From positions 154,501-218,500 of the forward strand of contig WPIO01000095.1 in assembly GCA_009760855.2 (NCBI GenBank): DNA of 64,000 bases. Direction: 5' to 3'. This stretch comes from Cristatella mucedo. Taxonomy: Eukaryota > Bryozoa > Phylactolaemata > Cristatellidae. The notes under the pieces were generated by a model. That model had not been told where the DNA came from. It worked only from the letters and a program-made list of their open reading frames with translations, and made no database searches. Numbering within the stretch: position 1 is the first letter of the stretch; each line of letters begins with the position of its first letter. The translations under genes were made by a program, and so were the position numbers. This document shows positions 1 through 16,898 of this stretch, in pieces.

Positions 1-500
1 CATTGCAAAAATTCCGACCTGCTGCGAAAGGGATACTGCATCCAAGTTGATCCTTGCATTTGCGTCATTTTATCTTGACTTTTGTAAAAACTATTCGCTG
101 TTCTTCCGGCCTGTACAATAAAGCGCTTTCATTTGGTGTGAAACTCGGCTGTAAGGCTTGTCTATTGTGATGTCGCAATCGCCACATTTCATCACCTATC
201 AAGCAGCATATCGACTTCAAAGTCCTGTCACTCATTTTTAGATATCCTTATTGTCTTGCTCCGGCCTACCGATCTGAACTAGCTCCGAATCAGGCTAGGC
301 ATTGTAGTGCACACTTCAGACTAAAGTCGTTTAGCTGTGCCTCTAGCCAACCTCTAATCCTTTGGAGACCGTGCCTTTAGTTCATATGCTCCCAAAGCCT
401 GGAACTCACTTCCTACTGACGTCACGACATCCCCAGACTTGACAGTATTTAAATGCATGCGCCAGTCAGGCTTCTTTCCCTGTCTAGCTAGTGTGATTAA
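1..500 (+). mobile_element. L2/CR1-like LINE fragment, 3' part
   Basis: The sequence is a decayed, sense-strand match to the better preserved LINE at 57829-59030. Both share the block coding for the end of reverse transcriptase (compare 1-115 with 58260-58350) and the following C-terminal region (CCTTTGGAGACCGTGC at about 359, also at about 58650). Frameshifts and stops are frequent. It ends near an A-run at about 500. It lies in an intron of, or upstream of, the striatin exons. Confidence 0.75.
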
Positions 501-924
501 AAAAAAAAAAAAGATTACAAGCTTGTTAGATTGTAGGATCCTATGATTCCAGCTGTCTAGCTTTTTTGATCAGCTACCTGGAGACTTAGACTGGCCATTC
601 ACTGATCCAGCTGCTATAGCTGTAGTAGTCTTCTTTTGGTTCAAATGTGGTAGTAGGCTAAAGGGCCCCTTTCAGACCTTTTTTTACTGTGTCGGTCACA
701 CATTCCGTATTGCTGCTCTTGGCATGGCTTATTTTTAACCGATCAGGCACCTGTAAAAGAGATTGCTAGCAGCAATGCTGTAAGCTGCTACTTGAAGGCC
801 TCTTCACGATTGTGACTTAAGTTAAAAAGGGTTCATGAATATTTCTTGCTAGGCCGGAAGCAGTTGACACCAGCGAGTCTTTTATTTTTTCAAATACATA
901 TGCAAGGCAGTGATAGCCCGAATC

Positions 925-1026
925 GTACAGGGAGTGATCCTTCATTGCCAGCTGTAAGCAGCGATAATAGCCGCCAAGGCTCTTTTGCTGCTATACGAGT
1001 AAGGCTGTTCAGTCAGCTAATATAAA
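925..1026 (+). mobile_element. Degenerate tRNA-SINE (family SINE1), 3' body
   Basis: Only the body and tail of SINE1 are recognisable: a GATCCTTCATTGCC-like block, a GATAATAGCCG block, GGCTCTTTTGCTGCTATA and the end CAGTCAGCTAATAT. These align in order with the intact copies at 32423 and 51455. The tRNA-like head with A and B boxes is lost. Confidence 0.6.
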
Positions 1027-1087
1027 GCAATGCGGGTATGCAGTTGTGGGTGTAGCATATCCAGCGTAGCAGGCGTTTTGAAGTTGA

Positions 1088-1201
1088 GTAAACTGGTGTG
1101 CAATCCTTATTGTTTAGTATCATTCGTCGTCTTCTACGTGATGAATAAACTGGTGTGCAATCCTTATTGTTTAGTATCATTCGTCGTCTTCTACGTGATT
1201 C
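1088..1201. repeat. 57-bp tandem duplication
   Basis: Two near-perfect head-to-tail copies with a period of 57 bp; AACTGGTGTGCAATCC begins at 1091 and again at 1148. The period is a multiple of three, so an unrelated open frame appears to repeat a 19-residue block. I see no reason to call it coding. It lies in the sequence upstream of the first visible striatin exon. Confidence 0.9.
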
Positions 1202-1453
1202 AGAATCGACTTTGCATCTCTTTCAGCTCCTTAGTAAAATTGCCAGCAAGCAGCTTTAATGCTGAACTCACCTATATACTTGGGATAGCTTGCAATGCAA
1301 ATCGTGCCTACCTCGTCTTTACTATAGGGCATGCCGTTTTCCTGTCATTGGACAGACTGTGTATTGTGTTCGCGGCTCTTGTCAGGCGTCGTTGGCTGGC
1401 TAGCGCGTCTTGCTGTTTGTATAACTAATTTTGATCCCGTATCGTGATTGCAG

Positions 1454-6876
<5,423 letters not shown>

Positions 6877-9800
6877 CCAAGTCGCACCACCTCTGTACAG
6901 CCCGGCCCGAAGTGGACCGGCAGTGCCGCGCGGTCTCGCCGACGGCCTGGCAGCAGCTAGGCACTGCCAGGCCGTCGGTGCGGCAGCCCTCTCGCGCACT
7001 GACTGTAGCTGGCTTGGTGCTGCCACCGCTGGACAAGGTCCAGCTCGTGGAACCTCCACAGCGAGGCCGTTTTGTTCGCCAGCGGCGAACTCGTGCACGC
7101 TTGTGTGCGTGCTGCCTCATCGGTGGCCGCCGCTGCTACTGCCGGAGAGCAGCGCTTGCGAGCTGTGAGCAGCAGCAGCAGCTGCTGGCGCGGGCGCTCG
7201 CTCGACTGATGGGCGGAGGACTCGAGGAGCTCGGTTGCTGCCGGTTGCTGCCAGGCCTTGTGAGCGGTGCCGTCACCGCCGCCTGCGTAGTGGTTTCTAT
7301 GGGCTGCGCCGTGGCGCGCTAGACGGGCGGTGGGCAGGCGAGGAGGAAGCGGGGCGACGCCTGTAGCGACGATGAAATACTTGCGCACGGCATGTTTTGG
7401 GTCATTGGTTTCATGGTAACAAATAACTAAAGACACTCCTTCGTTTGTGCCCAGCTTTCACCCCTCGTTTTTATCTTTACCTTTCTTTTTGTTCGGATCT
7501 CGACGGACCGCCAGCGTAGTGAGCTTACGAGTCAGCTGCTTGCAGACTCGAACCGCGGTCGGTTGGTTTTTTTTTAACTCTCGCTCGTCCAAAGCAGGCT
7601 GCCACGGTGGCTGCACCGGCAGCCTGCTATCCTGGGGCATGTTCAGCGGCTGGCTGGCTTATTGGTTGGTTGCATCCGCAGGACAGAGCCGCTCTCAGCG
7701 CTCAGCTATGACCCGGATGGAGCGCTTTGGGACTCGTTCTAGCATGACGCGCGAGTTGTCGTCATGGCGCACCTGGCTGTTTGAGCTGTCCCGCGTGACT
7801 TTAGAGCCTCTACCAGCTGCCATGTGTGAGCATCGTGGAATGTGCTCTGGCTGCAAAACCTGCTTGTTAGCTCCTCCTCTGTTTGCTACGAGTTCCCAGC
7901 GGCTTTGTTGCTTCTGGTTGTTCGGGCTTACTGTGCATCACGACAGGTGGGCGCGTTTGCCATACAGTTAATAACAAGCATGACAGTGCCGTCGATGTTC
8001 TTCTGTGTGGCCGGCTCATGCATGTGGTTCACTCGTTCCATGCGCATGCACATCCAAATATTCGAAAAGGCTTTGCGGCTGCTGGCAATCTCGTGATTGA
8101 TGAGCCGAGATTGTGCGATGGTCTAGACGTGGCTCGAAAGTGGCTTCAAAGGAGTCCCATTCAATCAGCTCCGTTGATGGATTTTGATAGTGAGCGTTTG
8201 GTTGAGAATGCCACCAGAATCTGCTTAGGTGTAACTTCTGCAGTCAGAGGAAGGACTTCAAGCTTAAGTCTCCAGAAAGAAGGATGCTTTCAAAATTATA
8301 AATTCAGTACTTCATTTGCGTTGCCTAAAATGCTGATGCCTAACAGTCGATTTCACAGGGGAGTTCTGTACGGCCGAAAGCTGACTGCATGATTTGGGCG
8401 TACAAGTCTGAAGTGTAGATACCCTGAAGATAGAGTCTTGGTGACGTCTTGAGCTAAAGTAAAAGAATATCTACAGTTAAATGTCACGGCTAGCCAGCTG
8501 AGAATAATGCTGGACTGCTACTAGGCTTGAACTTAAGGGCTAATGACGGCAGCTGGATTCAAATTACTTCTGTTATCTAGAAAATATTTGACATATTTGA
8601 CCTTCGCCCTTCGCCGCCTTGGAAAGACATCTTGGGAGTGCTGAGAAACCTGCCGGTGCCTTTTACAGAGTCTTGACACATTTTTTGATGAGTCGTGTAA
8701 CTTGAACTGCATCGGTGGCATTAAAACCTTCATTAATTCACCCAAAGTCCCATAGTAAATTCAACAAGGTAACTCTGTTAAACCGCCTTTTTGGAGGCCC
8801 ATCGGGAACGACACTATTTTGAAGTCTTCTGTGACCTCACAGCCATAGTGGCCACACTTTAAGGCACTTACACGAATACGTGTAGTCCTCTTTGAGGTGC
8901 ACAGAGGTTGGGAGCCATTGAGAGAAAAGTATGCTTGCACGCCTGCAAATGAAGCAGCTTGGGGCGCTGAGGCGGCTAAATGAGCTGCGCTCGGCTGTGC
9001 CTCGACTGTTGGCAACAAACGTGCTCAAACTCTTTCGCAGTCGTTCCTAGAGATCGCACGATCTGAGCGGCACAGCAGCAGGGTCGCTTCGCTGCGATTC
9101 TTTGCCGTCGGCGCCACCCAGCCGGGCACCGGCATGCAGCAGTTAAGCCGGCCGCACAGCCATCGGTTGACTTGAGTTCACAGCTGCTGGTCAAGCGACC
9201 ATTGTAACTGCCTATAAGCAGATACCCACGCAGGCGATTCCTATAGTCTCGAATGGACCGGTCGCATCGTTAAGTTGGTGGCGCTTTTATCTGAACTGAT
9301 ACTTTCACACTTTCATGCAAACAGTTGCACTCCCTGGGCTTACATGTCAGAAGCTCAGCATTGGACCTGGTTAGACCAAAGTGTCTGATAAGATAGTTGA
9401 GGTTTTTCTGGTTAGGGAAGTATGGCTTGCTCTCCTCGCAAATACACAAGCAGTTAGACTTGCAACCGGGCAGCAGTCCATCAAATCATTAATTAGCACA
9501 ATGGCTATCTCGGAGCAAGTTACAGCAGTCGCAGGCTTCACAACGGCATCGACTAACACGCAATGAAAATAATCACTCTTCTCGTCACTTCACTCGAGGC
9601 TAAGGCACCAAACATCTTCGCGATGCCCTGCTCTCGTGATAAAATCATAATCCGCGGCTTCCAAAGTGCCGTATCTTACCTTGTACAAGCTCTCCTCACC
9701 CCTCCCCGATGTGTAAGGCTCCCCGAATTTTGTAATCAGTCTTTTGGAAAATCGCATTTTTATTCAATAACGAAGTGGACTGAATAATATAAAGACTCAT

Positions 9801-10080
9801 AATAATCAGGGATGGTGATGCTCCTCTCTCCACCTTCTTCTTTCATATCACAGGATTGAAATTTGGTGGCACCTCCGCTATCATCGGTGTCGTTATCACT
9901 CTTCATAGATCTTCCATTCCGCATATTGCATTTGAAATGCCACACTTCTTTTAGGCGACCAGTTAATCTTTATTGAATGGCATTCAGAGCACGTACGTTG
10001 TTCAGCAATATTTAAGCAAAAAAGTAACTCCTCGTGTATAAGCCCGCTCTCCACTATCTTACCCAAAGTTTTGGGGGAAA
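6877..10080. other. Striatin 3' flank; no recognisable gene
   Basis: The first 450 bp after the stop are GC-rich with CAG-type repeats and may be 3' UTR. I could not fix a polyadenylation site. From about 7340 to 10080 I see no conserved protein, RNA or repeat family on either strand; open frames there are short and lack recognisable motifs. Confidence 0.5.
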
Positions 10081-10149
10081 AGGGGGGCTAATACACGGTA
10101 AAATATGCTAGTTTATTGGGCTCCCTGATTGTAGTTGGGTTACATGCAG

Positions 10150-10500
10150 GCCTGTACTGCTCCTCTGATAAACCTGCAGGTGAACAGCTGTTATCGAGAG
10201 GGGCCAGTGCATAGCTGCGGTCCACCTCTGATGTGGCGTGGACACCAGCCGATACCCACTGGCGAACAGATACAGATGGCGGATTCACCATCAGGGTCGG
10301 CCAGTGCACAGCTGCGGTCCGCCTTGGGCGAATCATCGAGGTCGCCGAGGGCACAGCCGTGGTAGAGGAGAAGCGACTCGAGTGGGAGAGACGGGCCAAG
10401 GAAGTCATGCGTCCCTCTGCTCCGTGCCTCGCACAATAAACTGTTGGTGTTAGTCATTGGCTGGCTCTCAGCGTGCATGAGCCGAACAACACCGATTTCG
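10150..10500 (+). mobile_element. LTR-like dispersed repeat (copy 1)
   Basis: One of three related copies (with 24190-24560 on the minus strand and 49895-50140). All share a block with AATAAACTGTTGGTGTT, or close to it, followed by TCATTGGCTGGCTCTC. A poly(A) signal followed by a GT-rich element is what the R/U5 part of an LTR looks like. This copy's AATAAA is at about 10435. No TG...CA ends or target duplications could be fixed. Confidence 0.5.
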
Positions 10501-10716
10501 CCAAAAGGAAACATTAGCAATGGCCAGCACTTGTGCGACAGCTATACTATTGATATCGACGTCTTCTACATTACCTATAGTAGCTCCATTCCCGTTGCCG
10601 TCACTAGCAAACTCGAGGTCTTACGTGTACGTAATCTCAACATTACTGATGCAAGAATGCAGGCAGGCTATCGGTAGATTTTATTTCGGATAATCTGATT
10701 ATACTGCCGCTAACAT

Positions 10717-11105
10717 TTAATAATAATAATAATAATAATGCACTTGATAAAGCGCCCCCAGAGAACTTAATCTCTTTCTAGGCGCTTTGCATTTGCTGCA
10801 AAGGGAAATGCAATTGAGGGGTAAGTAAAATCATGCTTGAAAAATAAACACAATAAATAATATGGTTAGGGGTGACAGGCACAGGGTCAGCATGCAAATG
10901 TGGTTAGTGGCAGCATGCACAGTGTCAGCACGCATAAGCACATCAAGGACGAATCACAGGGACCCACTAAATGCTGTCCTAAATAGGTGTTTTTAAATTC
11001 TTTTTAAATGTGGTTAGGTCAGGGGATGTTCTGACTCAGGTGAACATTTGCTTTAAATATTGTTTATCTGGATCCAGAGCAATAGGTCTCAATAAAATTA
11101 CGTTT
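10717..11105 (-). mobile_element. L2-like LINE, 3' UTR fragment (antisense)
   Basis: Read on the minus strand it is the 3' end of the LINE at 57829-59030: the GGACAGCATTTAGTGGGTCC region, ATGCTGACCCTGTGCCTG-like text, the CGCCTAGAAAGAGATTAAG block, GGCGCTTTATCAAGTGC and a terminal (ATT)n run at 10719-10738. Confidence 0.85.
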
Positions 11106-11464
11106 TGATGAGGTACTCACTATCTGGGAGTCTTGTAGCACAGCGCGAGCCTGGCTCAATAGCTGTTCCAGAGTTCAAGGCGACGCGGGCTGGAGGTCTC
11201 CGCCGCCGGGAGGAGCCGGCCGACAGTGGTGGGACTGGGTGGTTGGTGGGACTTCGAACGATGGAGGCGAGTGGACCATTCGGTACAGCGATTGACGAGA
11301 ATGATAGTGTCAACATCAGGAGAATTCTGCGGACCCCACCGAATACGGTCGTATAGCGCCCGTCGCTCGAATTTTGTATTTGCGTTTTGTGTGCGCATGT
11401 GGCCTCGGCATAAAGATTTGCCGATGCGAACGAGACGTAGTTTGTTGTGGTGTGTGAGATGTTT

Positions 11465-11750
11465 CGGTGGTTCGGGCTCCTCCGCCTATTTTGGGTCGTT
11501 CCCCACTGGAGACGTAGGTAGCCTAAGTGCGGAGACGTGCTTCCTCCGCAAGAGTGCTTGAGGTGGCGTGTGTGAGGTATTCCTGCCTTCACGGCGGAAG
11601 CGTAGCCCTAGTTCTCCAGTCAGGGTCTAGAGTCCGGTTCGGGCTCCTCCGTCTTATTTGGGTCATTGCCCACAATAGACGTACGCAAACAAGTGCGGGG
11701 GGGCGTATTCCTCCCGCAAGCGTGCTTGTGCTGCTGTAGTGAGCCTGCGA
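11465..11750. repeat. Direct repeat, about 166-bp spacing
   Basis: GGTTCGGGCTCCTCCG followed by CTTATTTGGGTC-like text occurs at about 11471 and about 11637. Each is followed by a TCCTCC/GCAAG block (11544 and 11712). The two units are diverged, so this is an old duplication or a two-unit satellite. No protein is recognised. Confidence 0.6.
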
Positions 11751-12269
11751 GGAGTGCGGAGGATAAAACGCCGAGAGCTCGACGTGCAGCGACACTGCGC
11801 GCGCTTGCGAATGAAGCTCAGTAAAATCCGCCATTCGTGTGTCTCGCTTTCCAATGCACGCCGCGAACTCACGACCTCCTTAGTAGCAATAAGTAGGTCA
11901 GCGCCAGAAATACTCGTTTCGTGGCGGCCTGCTTATTTCGCGATGGCGCAGACCGAACCGCATTCAGCCGTAAGCCACGCCGTCTGTAAGCAGCAGGTTA
12001 CGCCTACTCCGCCGAGCCTTTGGCTTTACAGTCTTATCCCCACAGAGCTATAGTGGGTATGGGTACTCACTATTCCGTAATTAGGTCGAATTGGGCACAG
12101 TATTGCCCGGCAGTTATCTAGTGCAATTAAGCACTACTCCTTCGTTCACCGATGTTTAGCGCGGGACTTTCCCAAATCTTTAGTTTTGTAAGGCAAGCAG
12201 CCATACAGTTCTTAGGCACTAAAACATCGAACGGTGCATGCGTTATAACCAATCAATCGCAAATCGAAA

Positions 12270-12497
12270 TCCGCCTTTCTAGTTGCCAAAAGATGGAAGA
12301 AAAAGCAATACCCATAGATTTTAACAAACGTCCAAGAACACTCCAATCACACAAGCACGCACATGCGAACGCAAACTCACACCTCACTCGTAAGAGCTCG
12401 CGTTCGGGCAAAAGCTATCTCGCTGGCTAGTGTGAAGTTCGCACGGGTTAAACATGAAAACCTTGACCTAAAGCGTGATTACGTCACCGTCGGATAC
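12270..12497 (+). repeat. Left arm of long inverted repeat
   Basis: This arm matches the reverse complement of 14745-14982 over about 220 bp, from CTTTCTAGTTGCCAA at the outer edge to the inner edge GTGATTACGTCACCGTCGG. Substitutions are scattered, with few indels. It ends abruptly in unrelated sequence on the inner side. It may be one of two opposed copies of a dispersed element or a terminal arm of a foldback transposon. Confidence 0.85.
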
Positions 12498-13410
12498 AGC
12501 GCTTGGCAACATTGTCACACATTGTCGAAATAAATGAGCGCAGCACAATGTGCCCGTTGTGAGTTCTCAGCATTGATTCAGCAATTATGAGACCGAATTT
12601 TACAAACAGCTGACGCGGCTCCTGAAATAAAGTCCTAGGCCAAAACCATACCGTGCGAACGGGTGCTATTCCTTGCATGCTCGTGATTGGCTAGATTGGT
12701 CCAACTAGTGTAACCGAAGCACAGAGAGCAGGTCATGCAAGCCGCACGGACGAAAGAAGGTTTGGCTTCTATAAAAGAGGGCGGCAGCGCTCGTGGATGT
12801 CCGCGTCTTGATAAATTAAAAGGGCGAAACCTTCTGAACGTCGAGCGGTACATTCCAAGGCCACGGGGAGAGGAGCAGCATGTACGCAGCACGCTCAACC
12901 GTGGGCCAAAACTCTTTACGATCACTCCGGATCATTTTTAACTTGGTCTAAACCATCGATTAAGAAACACCCAGTCCCTAATTATTATAAATTCAGAAGT
13001 AACTATTGACCTCTAGCACTAAAATTATTTGAACGTTCTAGCGGCTCAAAGTTTCAATAGCTCTGGTTTTTTGACAGATGCCAAACGGTTTGATCATTTA
13101 ATTCAATGCCAGAGGCTCGACAGGGCTCTGTATCCGCCGCAATTACCATAAGTGCTTCGCACAGAACCTCTGAACGGAAAAGACCTAATACCAGGGGTAA
13201 AAACAGACGAGGCCAAATGTTCATACCTAATCGAGACAGCTATTGCTGCAGTTTGCCATTCTTTGAAGTGCTGACCAGCACCACACGGTGATCGACCGAA
13301 AAAAAAGCCTATAGGCCACTGCAGCTGGTAATAAATATGGCTGCAAGGCTAATCGAGGAATCCCAGAGGTTCAGCCACGTGTCTGCTTTGCTGATGGAGC
13401 TTCGTCGACA
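12498..13410. other. Foldback interior, left; nothing recognised
   Basis: No conserved coding region or known repeat was seen on either strand between the left arm and the LINE fragment at 13415. Confidence 0.4.
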
Positions 13411-13414
13411 CAGA

Positions 13415-13760
13415 TCCGTAAGGCTCTCCATCACTTGACTCCTTCCTACCGAACTGAACGGCTACTGTACCAGTTTCAGTCTCCTCGTACTCTCAGGTCC
13501 TCTATGGAAAATGCACTAGCTGCTCCATTTCTCCACTTATAACCGTTTGTGACAGAAGCTTTTGCTCTGCTGGTCCGAGACTGTGGAACTCACTTCCATA
13601 ATTCTTACGCAACGGCACCTATGTTCTGCTGCTGACTGAGGCACATCCTTTCCAGCCGTCCTGAGCTGCTACTTCCATGCTACTTACTCCCTCGACTGCA
13701 CCCCGGGCACAGCTATGCTTCTCTTTTTCTCCTTGTTCGTGAGATAAAGTCTGTACTGAG
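13415..13760 (+). mobile_element. LINE family 2 fragment (CR1-like C-terminus)
   Basis: Translated, it contains a frame-broken version of the C-terminus seen at 57125-57545: PRLWNSLP, a CYFHATYSLDCTPG-like stretch and a FSLFVR-like end. It is more diverged than the minus-strand copies at 57125 and 62870. It lies inside the foldback structure. Confidence 0.6.
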
Positions 13761-14687
13761 ACGCTTGGCTTCGTCGGCTAATTAATAACACGGTAGCCAG
13801 TAGCGTATCGAGTGGCAATATTGCACTGAAATGAACTAGACACTCCACAGATCCGCCGTTTCGAATCAATTACGCCAACATCATATCTTTGACACCACTT
13901 TTAAGAGTACTGTTTGCTTAAATTTGGAATAAAAACCGTCCTTATCAAGGTAGTTTCCATAATCCGTCATGAGAAAACAAATTTAGATTTAGATAATTGA
14001 TCAAGAAAGGAATCGATAAGGGAAACCATAATTTTTTGAAAAAGTTTGAAAATGAACTATTGCACAGTTAATAATGGCGGCCATAGTCGGCTCAAGATTA
14101 ATTCACTGTCCAACAGCACTTATTCATACATCTTTAAGATTGCAAACAGGGAATTCCATTATCAGATCTATTCAAATGGCGCTACTATATAGCCATGGTG
14201 CAATAAACTGCTGTTTAGTATGAGTGCACTCAGATCGTGCACAGTTCTGTGCAAGTCTACCTTTACCGGCTGGCTGCAGCTTGTGGCCTTAGGCTCTCGC
14301 TCACTCGAGGCTGCACAGAAGCTTCACGACTCCTCGCGAGTTTTAGTCACCGTGCTTCGTGGGTCAAGGACCTAAGTACGCCAGGGCCAACCATCCACAT
14401 TGGCCTCAGTATAGTTCAAATGTAATCGATGGAAAACATTACTTGTGAAACAGATCTCGAGCAGCGACTTCGCAAGTAACCTAGAATCACCCGTCAGTAG
14501 AAATTGATTTGTTCCAGCTTTCTCGTTTGCCTTCTAAGGATAGGCGATGACAGCTGCAGAAATGTGTTTTAATGAAAGCCGTAACATCTGACAAGGTGCA
14601 CTTTTGTGTGTTCATTGCCCAAGTACTATCTATGTCTTTGAATAGTTAATTTGAATTGAGTTTGGAAGAGAAGACGTCTGATTTTGG

Positions 14688-14743
14688 TTTTCAGCTCTGA
14701 GGGCAAGGGAAAAGCAATTTTCAGCTCTGAGGGCAAGGGAAAG
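14688..14743. repeat. Short tandem duplication, 30-bp period
   Basis: TTTTCAGCTCTGAGGGCAAG occurs at 14688 and again at 14718 with no mismatch. It abuts the inner end of the right foldback arm. Confidence 0.9.
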
Positions 14744-14744
14744 T

Positions 14745-14982
14745 GGGCGATGTATCCGACGGTGACGTAATCACGCTTAAGGTCAAGGTTTTCACGTTTA
14801 ACCCGTGCGATCTTCACACTAGCCAGCGAAATAGCTTTTGCTCGAACTCGAGCTCTTATGTGTGTGGTGTGAGTTTGCGTGCGCACGTGGGTGCTTTTGT
14901 GATTGGTGTGCTCTTGGACGTTTGTTAAAATCGATAGGTATCTATGCTTTTTCTTCGATCTGTTGGCAACTAGAAAAGCCAC
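14745..14982 (-). repeat. Right arm of long inverted repeat
   Basis: Reverse complement of the arm at 12270-12497. Shared landmarks are GACGTAATCACG at 14763, CTTCACACTAGCCAGCGAAA at about 14812 and GTTGGCAACTAGAAAAG at about 14962. The arms flank about 2.2 kb of apparently non-coding sequence. Confidence 0.85.
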
Positions 14983-15404
14983 GGTAAAGGCAGAAGCCGC
15001 AACAAATGCTACACCATTTTTACACCAAAAGAACAAGAAGGGCTGATGGTGTGCACGTATGCATAACTTGTACAGAGCTTACGGTAGGCAAGGCTGGGCA
15101 AGGCTGGCGGATCGAGCAGTTCTGATCGGCTTCAAGAAGCTACTGGAATATTCCATAGCGGTACAGCAAATACATGTGAGAGAAGTTCCATTAGATAGCA
15201 TGCGTTTCATTGGCACTATTGCACATTACAGATTTACTTAGCTAGCGCTGTTGTTAAACTAAAATATGTTAAGTTGAGCACTCAATCCGCCTTTTCTGTC
15301 TGCCTGTGCAGGAACTCTAGGCAGCGGTAACTAAATATAGATGTAGCATTCGGTCATAGAATGGAGATCTTGGGTGTGAAATAGGAAGTAGTAAAGAAAG
15401 TTAG

Positions 15405-15570
15405 CTGATTCAATAGCCTTGTTTGAATATCGGCAGAAGAGCTTTTCGGCTATCACTACCACTTGCAGTGGGCATTAAAGGACCGCCCATTGCAGGACTC
15501 GAAATCCATGACCCGGGTCTTGAAGAGCTAGCATATAACCCGTGGGCTAAGACCCAAGCGCTACCCCGTG
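15405..15570 (-). mobile_element. Degenerate SINE1 (antisense)
   Basis: Reading the minus strand gives, in order, a degraded tRNA-like head with a B-box remnant, TGCAATGGGCGGTCCTTTAA, a GATAGCCGAAAAGCTCTTCT block and the tail GATTAAACAG-like end. It matches the layout of the intact copies at 32423 and 51455. Confidence 0.7.
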
Positions 15571-15574
15571 ACTG

Positions 15575-16835
15575 TAAAAGCTAAAGAGCTGGTCACGAAG
15601 CGCACGTCCCTTGAAGTTTTGCACATGCACCCACAGCGACCCTATGAATTTCTACAACAAACGATCTTACTGTGGCCGACCGATTGTAGCTTAAATGGCA
15701 GCGATTTCCAAGACAAACTTAACTACATCGCAGAGATAATGATGCGAGCAATCTAGTGAAATATCTCAATTGCTCTATTTTGATGTCCTATAGCGGCTTC
15801 TTCTTGGCGCGTCAACGGCACGCTCCTCCAGCCCCACCCCCAGGAAGCTCTCTACGAGCTTGCGGTAAGGCATAGTCAAGCATCCTCGCCTTCCGTTAAC
15901 AGAGCAACCATATCTGGTGCGGCATATCTCCTTACTTCGCCGACGGGGTGCTGCTGTCGGACTGTCACCTGAGATTATATAACGAGCTTGAAAGGCCATT
16001 ATTTTTCAGTTTCCATATTTATGACACATGCAATGCTTGTATAAGTATTCACATATGTGCGTACCGACAGAGATAGGTATTTTGCGGGCTGAAGATCTTA
16101 ATAAAGGAAAATGTAGTTATGTAGGCGCGATGTCACAAAAGCGCGTTGACTAGTTAGCCTGTCGTGCAGGTGCTATTGCCAAAGCAAGCCCTGATTTTGG
16201 CCGACGCTCCTGCAGCAGCTGAAAATAGGCCGACTCGACAGTAGAGGCAAAGTGCTGATCCATCGACAACTCGTTTTGGAATAGCTCGCCGCGCAGACGG
16301 GCAGACGTAGTCGTGGTAGTGATTCTAAAAACTAATTGTGAGGGTGGTGTCTTTCAATTTAGATTGACTCTAGGCGTGCCCATTGCTACTAGGTTGGTCT
16401 CATCGTCGTTAGGCTTCACAGATTTAGCAGGCCACATACGTGAGTGTCGGTGCAGACAGCACAGGAATTAAGAGAGCTAGATTCGGTGCAATGCTGCGAA
16501 GAGTAGAAGAAGATGGAGCTGAGCTCTATATGCGTCCTCCGAGTTCATGTTACTCAAGGAATTCGTTCGGTCCCTGCGACGTATCTTCTGTGAGCCTATG
16601 CGTTCTGCCGTTGTGTATTTCATCAATAGCCATGTTGATATGCTTCCTATACAGTGCATGCTAAGTGTCTAAAAAACAGATTTCATTCTCTGAAGGTCCT
16701 ATACAAATGTATTATTAGCTTTAGAACCATTAAGTTGCCTCGTAAGTATAATAGGGTATAAATGCAAGAAATCTATACATGCATGCATGCGTTTATGAGT
16801 ACGTGTGTGTGTACGTGTGTGTGTGCGTTCGTGCG

Positions 16836-16898
<63 letters not shown>

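Noticed and set aside
1030-1428. 132-codon open frame with a repeated 19-residue block upstream of striatin
   Set aside because: The repetition is explained by the 57-bp tandem duplication. No homology or splice context supports a protein.
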